This document shows, piece by piece, positions 6,922-11,019 of a stretch of 11,019 nt of DNA. Positions within the stretch are counted from its first letter, which is position 1; every line of letters begins with the position of its first letter. The stretch covers positions 1 through 11,019 of the forward strand of contig JASHVB010000254.1 of assembly GCA_030039695.1 (NCBI GenBank), read 5' to 3'. This DNA comes from Acetobacteraceae bacterium. GTDB taxonomy: Bacteria > Pseudomonadota > Alphaproteobacteria > Acetobacterales > Acetobacteraceae. The notes under the pieces are model-generated. The model worked only from the letters and a program-made list of their open reading frames with translations. It made no database searches and had not been told where the DNA came from. Both the position numbers and the translations under genes were made by a program.

Positions 6922-6973
6922 GGCAGTGATTTGTCGGCGGGCTGAAAGACGGAATAAACGGCAGAGATTTGTC
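6922..6973 (-). repeat. 14-bp direct repeats upstream of the LysR gene
   Basis: GGCAGTGATTTGTC at 6922-6935 and GGCAGAGATTTGTC at 6960-6973 match at 13 of 14 bases and start 38 bases apart. They lie 50-100 bases upstream of the chosen LysR start. Such spacing suits a regulator binding on one DNA face (autoregulation). A weak dyad, CGCAC/GTGCG, lies next to the TTG at about 6899-6916. Confidence 0.45.
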
Positions 6974-6983
6974 AGAGATATAC

Positions 6984-7011
6984 CGACAGCGAGGGGTGGT
7001 TCCCGCTGTCG
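6984..7011 (-). other. Inverted repeat in the LysR upstream region
   Basis: CGACAGC (6984-6990) is the exact complement of GCTGTCG (7005-7011), with an inner GGG/CCC that can extend the stem past a small bulge. No T-run follows. It may be an operator or part of the leader. The surrounding gap, 6899-7264, holds no gene; it contains these repeats and the REP-like element. Confidence 0.35.
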
Positions 7012-7070
7012 CGGCCGCGCCGGTCGGGGCATCTGCGGCACGGTGATTAGCCATCGGCGTTGCGGTCCCG

Positions 7071-7129
7071 ATCATCTCTGCCAAAGCAGGGACCCATGAG
7101 ACTCGGGTCACCGCTTTTGCGGGGATGAC
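7071..7129. repeat. REP-like imperfect palindromic element
   Basis: A 25-base arm at 7071-7095 and its imperfect complement at 7105-7129 flank a nine-base loop. The right arm read on the minus strand begins GTCATCCCCGCAAAAGCGG. This closely resembles the intergenic palindrome family with cores like CCCGCGAAAGCGGG that is scattered through many proteobacterial genomes. Each arm contains its own smaller dyad (CCGC-TTTT-GCGG in the right arm), giving a double-hairpin form typical of REP pairs. No other copy is in this window. Confidence 0.65.
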
Positions 7130-7248
7130 GGTGAAGGCACCGCTCTCCTCTTGATTTCAGGTACTCGGCGGCGGTTGGACCCCTCGCGCTCGACGCTGAG
7201 CGCTCCGCGTTGATCTGCTGGGCGGCTCGGCTACGTCGTCAGCCGGAA

Positions 7249-7263
7249 AGCGGAGACGCCGCT
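7249..7263 (-). terminator. Weak hairpin directly after the response regulator stop
   Basis: AGCGG (7249-7253) and CCGCT (7259-7263) form a 5-bp stem immediately past the stop codon at 7265. Only two T residues follow on the minus strand, so intrinsic termination would be weak. Confidence 0.25.
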
Positions 7264-7264
7264 A

Positions 7265-7915
7265 TCAGTGTTGACGGAGCCAGCCCCGGCTGGCGGCGTA
7301 GCGGACAACGTCGACGCGGGTCTTAAAGCCGAGCTTGTCCATTGCCCGAGCCTTGTACGTCTCCACCGTCTTCACGCTGATCGCCAGGCGGGTCGAGATC
7401 TCTTTGCTGCTATGGCCCTCCGCGACGAGATGCAGCACCTCGTTCTCGCGCTCGCTGAGCTCGGCCGGGCTCGCCATCGGCGTCTTCGCGCCGTGGTGCG
7501 TGCCGCCAACGACCTTGGCGGCGATTGCGGGATCCAAGTACAGCCCGCCGGACGCGACCGCATGGATCGCCCGCACCAGCTCGTCCGCCGCAGACCGCTT
7601 GAGCAAGTATGCCGCGGCGCCAGCCTCCAGCAATTGTCGCAGATAGGCGCGGTCCTCGTGCACCGTAAGGATGAGAACGCGGGATTCAGGCGCCTCGGTA
7701 CGCATCGCAGCGGCGACCTCGATGCCGCTCATGCCCGGCATCGAGATGTCCAGGACCGCCGCGTCGGGGCGTAGCTCCTTGGCCAGTTGCAAGGCCGTGC
7801 GGCCATCGCTGGCCTCACCCACAACTTCCAGTCCGGAGTCTGCTGCGACCAGCGCTCGCATGCCGGCCAGCACGATCGGATGGTCGTCAGCCATCAGAAC
7901 GCGGATTGCCGTCAT
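7265..7915 (-). CDS. NarL/FixJ-family response regulator (REC-LuxR HTH)
   Basis: The protein is 216 residues long, the standard size for this family. The receiver domain (about 1-120) has the acidic pair Asp10/Asp11, phosphoacceptor Asp56 in VLDISMPG, Thr84 in LILTV and Lys106 in LLKR, so all key residues are present. A short linker leads to a LuxR-type DNA-binding domain (about 150-209) with SERENEVLHLVAEG, KEISTRLAISVKTVETY and MDKLG. The ATG at 7915 has GGAGG at 7921-7925 with a five-base spacer; a further ATG at 7975 has no such site. The gene lies downstream of the sensor kinase on the same strand, and NarL-type regulators usually pair with HisKA_3 kinases such as that one. A 298-base gap separates them, so separate promoters are likely. 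Targets are not visible. Confidence 0.93.
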   Translation of the reverse strand: MTAIRVLMADDHPIVLAGMRALVAADSGLEVVGEASDGRTALQLAKELRPDAAVLDISMPGMSGIEVAAAMRTEAPESRVLILTVHEDRAYLRQLLEAGAAAYLLKRSAADELVRAIHAVASGGLYLDPAIAAKVVGGTHHGAKTPMASPAELSERENEVLHLVAEGHSSKEISTRLAISVKTVETYKARAMDKLGFKTRVDVVRYAASRGWLRQH

Positions 7916-8135
7916 CGCAGCCTCCGCGGATGTCCGGGGTGACGACGGCGGGCGCGGCACAACAGGCGGCCGCATATGTTATTCGCACGATGCAAACCAG
8001 CCTCCCTGTCTGGTACGGCCTCCTTTTCCGGGGCCTTGCCGGTCGCCAGGTGGTGACCGCGACTGAACCAGTAGCCTGACAGATTGGACAATTCCATCGA
8101 CCAGCGAAAGAGGGAAGAAGCGGGTTTCGCTTGTC

Positions 8136-8148
8136 AGGGAAAATCCCT
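8136..8148. promoter_or_regulatory. AGGGA-AAA-TCCCT dyad between kinase and response regulator
   Basis: This is a perfect 5-bp dyad with a three-base centre; one further T/A pair can be matched outward after a mismatch. It lies about 220 bases upstream of the response regulator and 66 bases past the kinase stop. It is a plausible site for a dimeric LuxR-type regulator, perhaps autoregulation. The rest of 7916-8213 holds no credible gene. Confidence 0.4.
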
Positions 8149-8188
8149 AAGACGCGTACACACACATGTTGCCGAAATGCCACGCTGG

Positions 8189-8198
8189 TTTCGCGAAA
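8189..8198. other. TTTCGCGAAA palindrome
   Basis: A perfect 10-bp palindrome lies just past the kinase stop. No T-run follows it, so it is not a typical terminator; it could be a protein-binding site or chance. Confidence 0.2.
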
Positions 8199-8213
8199 AG
8201 CGCGCGGTGCGAT

Positions 8214-9971
8214 TCAGAGAGGGACCGTTATGAAGAGCGTGGTCCCAGCACCCGGAGCGGTCTCGATCTCCAGCGTCCCGTTCACCAGAGCGAGGCGTTC
8301 ACGCATACCGATCAGTCCGAAACGCTGAACGCCTTCGCCGGTTGGACCGCCATCCGGCAGTGAGAAACCCCGGCCGTTGTCCTCAATGATCAGCCGCACC
8401 TGCTGGTCGTTCGCCTCCAGAATGATGCCGGCCTGAGTGGCCGCGGCATGCTTCACGACGTTGATGATCGCTTCCTGCGTCGCGCGGTACAGCGTCGTCT
8501 CGACCGGCTGTGGCAGGCGCTGGCCATTCAGGTGGATCTGCAAATCGAATTTGATATCGGAACGTTCTCGCCATTCTTCGACGTATTGCGTGATCGCGCT
8601 TTGCAGGCCGAGGTCATCGAGCACGGTCGGGCGCAGTTCCCGCGCCATTCGGCTGATCTCATGGCCGACTTCGGTCGTCAGGCACTTCAGTTCCTGGAGC
8701 TTCGGTGCAGCCACGACATCTGCGCCGCAGCTCTTGTCGATCGCATTGAGACCGAGCCTGACCGCAGTGAGGTACTGGGCCAGACTGTCGTGCAGTTCCC
8801 GGGCGATGCGCTTTCGTTCGGCCTCCTGCGCTTCGACTGTTCGCTGCAAAAGCTGCTGCCGCTCCTGGTTGGCGCGCGCGAGGTTGGCCGCCAGCGTGCG
8901 ATGGCGGTGCTCGCTGTCACGCAGCTCGGCCGCGCTGCGCTGCAGCTCCTCGCCGGCGTCGTGCAACGAGTGCGCGACGGCGTCGGTTTCGCGCAGACCA
9001 GTGGGTCGCAGCTGAACAAGCTCGCCGCGGCCGACCGCCGCGGCATAATTCACCAGGCCGGAGATCGGCCGCGAAATGCGCCGGCCGATGAGCAGAGCCA
9101 GCGACAGCGCCACCAGCAGCGTCGCGGCGCCGACCAGAACCAGATCGATAAAGGAACGATGAAGCGGCGCATACAGCGTTTTGAGAGGAATGGCGATCAC
9201 GATCATCCAGTTGACCGGCTTGACCCGGTCGAACGCGAGCTTCACCGGGATGCCCTCACGCGAGACGAAGGGCATCCAACCGGCATTTACTCCGCTGGTC
9301 TGCCTGATGAAGTCGGGCTTGCCCGGCAGCCCGACATAGCGTTCCGGGTCCAGGCTGCGGGCGACCGTGCGGCCCCGTTGATCGAGGATGACGGCGATCC
9401 AGTCGTGCGGCAGTTGCAGTTGGTCGAGCAGAGATGTGAGCACGGGAAACACGTTCATGCTGGCGACGTAGGCGATATCGCGGCCTTCGAAGACCGGTAC
9501 GCTGAGCCAGACGGCGGGCCGATGAGTCACCGGATTGGTGGTGAGATCCGACACCTCGGGTTCGTGGGTGGCTGCCACGCGGAGAATCGGTCCCGGATCA
9601 GCAAGCGGGGGCAGGGTTGCACCGAATGGCGCCCTGGTATTCAGCAGCTCGTTGCCGTGCAGATCCGTGAGAACCACGGCCATGCCGTGCCGCTCCATGT
9701 CGCTGTGGGCGCGGGCATAGAAGCTCGCGAAGCCCTCCCCTTCCAGAGTGCCGATGTTGGCGATGATGAAGAGATGGCTGCGCAGAGTTGCCAGCTCGCG
9801 TTCGAACGCGCGGGCGAACTCGCGGGTCCGGCCGCGTACCGTTTCAGCCAGCAGGTCCTGTTCGTGTTGCGCGGCGCGAATGACCAAATAGGCGCTGAAG
9901 CCAAGCAGCGGGATGAGGACCACCAAGATCAGGCCCAGCAGGTAGCTGCGGACGGAGAGCGGGCGATACAT
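8214..9971 (-). CDS. Membrane-bound sensor histidine kinase (Cache-like sensor, HAMP, HisKA_3)
   Basis: The protein has 585 residues from ATG 9971. It has one membrane segment at about 9-31, a large extracytoplasmic region (33-272) of the length and look of a double Cache sensor, a second membrane segment at 275-296, and a HAMP linker (about 297-348). A coiled coil (350-385) leads to a HisKA_3 dimerisation domain with ERKRIARELHDSLAQYL and phospho-His394. The HATPase domain has an N box QEAIINVVKHA (499-509), DNGRG (531-535) and GLIGMRERL (552-560). All catalytic boxes are intact. It should sense a periplasmic ligand and phosphorylate the NarL-type regulator encoded next downstream. The ATG at 9971 starts directly before the first membrane segment but has no clear ribosome site; TTG at 10019 would add 16 residues. 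It is divergent from the amidohydrolase gene across 210 bases. Confidence 0.92.
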   Translation of the reverse strand: MYRPLSVRSYLLGLILVVLIPLLGFSAYLVIRAAQHEQDLLAETVRGRTREFARAFERELATLRSHLFIIANIGTLEGEGFASFYARAHSDMERHGMAVVLTDLHGNELLNTRAPFGATLPPLADPGPILRVAATHEPEVSDLTTNPVTHRPAVWLSVPVFEGRDIAYVASMNVFPVLTSLLDQLQLPHDWIAVILDQRGRTVARSLDPERYVGLPGKPDFIRQTSGVNAGWMPFVSREGIPVKLAFDRVKPVNWMIVIAIPLKTLYAPLHRSFIDLVLVGAATLLVALSLALLIGRRISRPISGLVNYAAAVGRGELVQLRPTGLRETDAVAHSLHDAGEELQRSAAELRDSEHRHRTLAANLARANQERQQLLQRTVEAQEAERKRIARELHDSLAQYLTAVRLGLNAIDKSCGADVVAAPKLQELKCLTTEVGHEISRMARELRPTVLDDLGLQSAITQYVEEWRERSDIKFDLQIHLNGQRLPQPVETTLYRATQEAIINVVKHAAATQAGIILEANDQQVRLIIEDNGRGFSLPDGGPTGEGVQRFGLIGMRERLALVNGTLEIETAPGAGTTLFITVPL

Positions 9972-9972
9972 A

Positions 9973-10041
9973 TCAGTCCGGCGCGGCGCGGCGTGCCAGT
10001 GCAAGCATGGATCCGGCAAATTGCCCGACGTGCCTCTCCAT
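9973..10041 (-). CDS. Possible 22-codon leader ORF ending one base before the kinase start
   Basis: ATG at 10041 opens a frame of 22 codons whose TGA (9975-9973) is followed by one T and then the kinase ATG. Because the kinase start lacks a Shine-Dalgarno sequence, re-initiation after this short ORF could supply translation. The leader ORF itself lacks a ribosome site, and its sequence (MERHVGQFAGSMLALARRA) has no attenuator signature. This is speculative. Confidence 0.15.
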   Translation of the reverse strand: MERHVGQFAGSMLALARRAAPD

Positions 10042-10050
10042 GGGTACGAT
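10021..10050 (+). promoter_or_regulatory. Candidate sigma70-type promoter for the amidohydrolase gene
   Basis: TTGCCC at 10021-10026 and TACGAT at 10045-10050 are separated by 18 bases, each sharing four bases with consensus. A transcript would have a leader of about 125 bases before the ATG at 10182. The divergent region 9972-10181 holds nothing else clear. Confidence 0.35.
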
Positions 10051-10181
10051 GCTAGCAGCGAGGCAAAGGGCCGGCCAGCGACGGCGGGGACAAAGCTGAC
10101 AGCCCGCCCCGTTGCCGCTAGCGTCGTGCCCGAGCCGTCGGGTTACCAGCCCGACACGCAAAGCCCGGGGAAACGCGCGCC

Positions 10182-11009
10182 ATGCAGATCGTCGACGCCC
10201 AGATCCACCTGTGGGGCACGGGCCTGCCGAGCAACCTGTCGCACCGCCAGGTAACACATTTCACGCCGGAGGAGGTGATTCCGCTGATGGATGAAGGCGG
10301 CGTCGATGCCGCAGTCATTCATCCGCCCGGCTGGGATCCGAATTCGACCGAGATGGCATTTGCCGCGGTGCGTAACTATCCGGGGCGGTTCGCGATCATG
10401 GGATCTCTGCCCCTCGATCGCCCCGAGTCTTGCGAGCGCATTGCGACGTGGCGGAATCAACCGGGGATGCTGGGCCTACGCTATACGTTTCTGCACGATC
10501 CCGCGCGGCGATGGCTGAGCGACGGAAAGCTCGAGTGGCTATGGCGAGCCGCGGCGAACGCCGGCGTGCCGATCGCCATGCTGGCGACGGATTCGCTGCC
10601 CGATATTGCCGGCATTGCCGAGCGGCATCCCGGATTGCGCCTGACCATTGACCATCTCGGTGGCCGCGGTGGCCTGACCACGCTGAAGGACGATGCGGCG
10701 ATGACCCACATGCCGCAGCTTCTGGCGCTGGCGAAGTTGGCCAATGTCGCGGTCAAGGCGACCGGGGCGCCGGGCTATGCCGCGCAGCCTTACCCGTTCC
10801 CGATCATGCAGACCTATCTGCGGCAGATCTATGACGCCTTCGGTCCGCAGCGGATGTTCTGGGGCACCGACATCACCAAGATGCCATGCTCCTGGAAAGA
10901 GTGCGTCACAATGTTCACCGAGGAGTTGCCGTGGCTGAGCGAAGCGGACAAGCGGCTGGTCATGGGCGAGGCAATCTGCGCCTGGTGGGGCTGGAACCGC
11001 TCCGGCTGA
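10182..11009 (+). CDS. Amidohydrolase-2 family (PF04909) metal-dependent hydrolase
   Basis: This 275-residue TIM-barrel hydrolase has no signal peptide. Visible family marks are VDAQIHLW (residues 4-11) at the end of strand 1, a VIHPPGWDP segment (45-53), LTIDHLGG (154-161) and FWGTDITKMPCSW (226-238), with Asp230 as the likely catalytic base of strand 8. Related proteins hydrolyse lactones, cyclic amides or decarboxylate aromatic acids. Most members carry Asp-x-His-x-His at the first strand; here the first His is Gln7 and only His9 remains, a variant I associate with a DAQxH subgroup. The metal site may therefore be altered, or the enzyme may bind one metal differently. The ATG has GGGGA about ten bases upstream. 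The gene ends ten bases before the window does. It is divergent from the sensor kinase, which could control it. The substrate is unknown. Confidence 0.88.
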   Translation: MQIVDAQIHLWGTGLPSNLSHRQVTHFTPEEVIPLMDEGGVDAAVIHPPGWDPNSTEMAFAAVRNYPGRFAIMGSLPLDRPESCERIATWRNQPGMLGLRYTFLHDPARRWLSDGKLEWLWRAAANAGVPIAMLATDSLPDIAGIAERHPGLRLTIDHLGGRGGLTTLKDDAAMTHMPQLLALAKLANVAVKATGAPGYAAQPYPFPIMQTYLRQIYDAFGPQRMFWGTDITKMPCSWKECVTMFTEELPWLSEADKRLVMGEAICAWWGWNRSG

Positions 11010-11019
11010 ACCCAACAAA

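Noticed and set aside
7887..8183. Small minus-strand frames in the kinase-regulator gap
   Set aside because: Arg/Pro/Ala-rich without recognisable features or ribosome sites; treated as non-coding.
8448..10055. A 535-codon plus-strand frame opposite the sensor kinase
   Set aside because: Typical antisense shadow in GC-rich DNA; the minus-strand kinase has complete catalytic boxes.
1..11019. CRISPR arrays, insertion sequences, tRNA or rRNA genes
   Set aside because: No regularly spaced repeats, transposase motifs, cloverleaf or rRNA stretches were seen.

Overview
The window is GC-rich Gram-negative DNA. Evidence for this is two outer-membrane porins with Sec signal peptides and a terminal Phe, a NarX/NarL-type two-component pair, a LysR regulator, and strong G/C bias at third codon positions. 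I suspect an alphaproteobacterium (Rhodospirillales/Acetobacteraceae-like), but only from the general look of the proteins; nothing here fixes the taxon. No phage, transposase, CRISPR, tRNA or rRNA gene is visible.

Layout. 1-120: possible tail of an upstream plus-strand gene. 250-2092 (+): two translationally coupled genes for PuuE-type (allantoinase-like) members of the polysaccharide deacetylase superfamily. 2180-3640 and 3999-5465 (both -): tandem porin paralogues about 90% identical, each followed by a nearly identical intrinsic terminator but preceded by unrelated upstream DNA. 5777-6871 (-): LysR-type regulator. 7071-7129: imperfect palindromic REP-like element. 7265-7915 (-): NarL/LuxR-type response regulator. 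8214-9971 (-): membrane-bound HisKA_3 sensor kinase with a large periplasmic sensor region. 10182-11009 (+): amidohydrolase-2 family (PF04909) hydrolase, divergent from the kinase.

Taken together this looks like an accessory uptake-and-hydrolysis region. The porins would admit a small solute, three hydrolases of amide/lactone/cyclic-amide-cleaving families would process it, and a LysR regulator plus a two-component system would sense it. The substrate cannot be read from the sequence. The most unusual points are the altered catalytic triads of the two PuuE-like proteins (Glu-His-Asn and Asp-His-Ala instead of the classical Asp-His-His), the duplication of the porin as a promoterless gene-plus-terminator cassette, and several dyads and direct repeats placed upstream of regulated genes.
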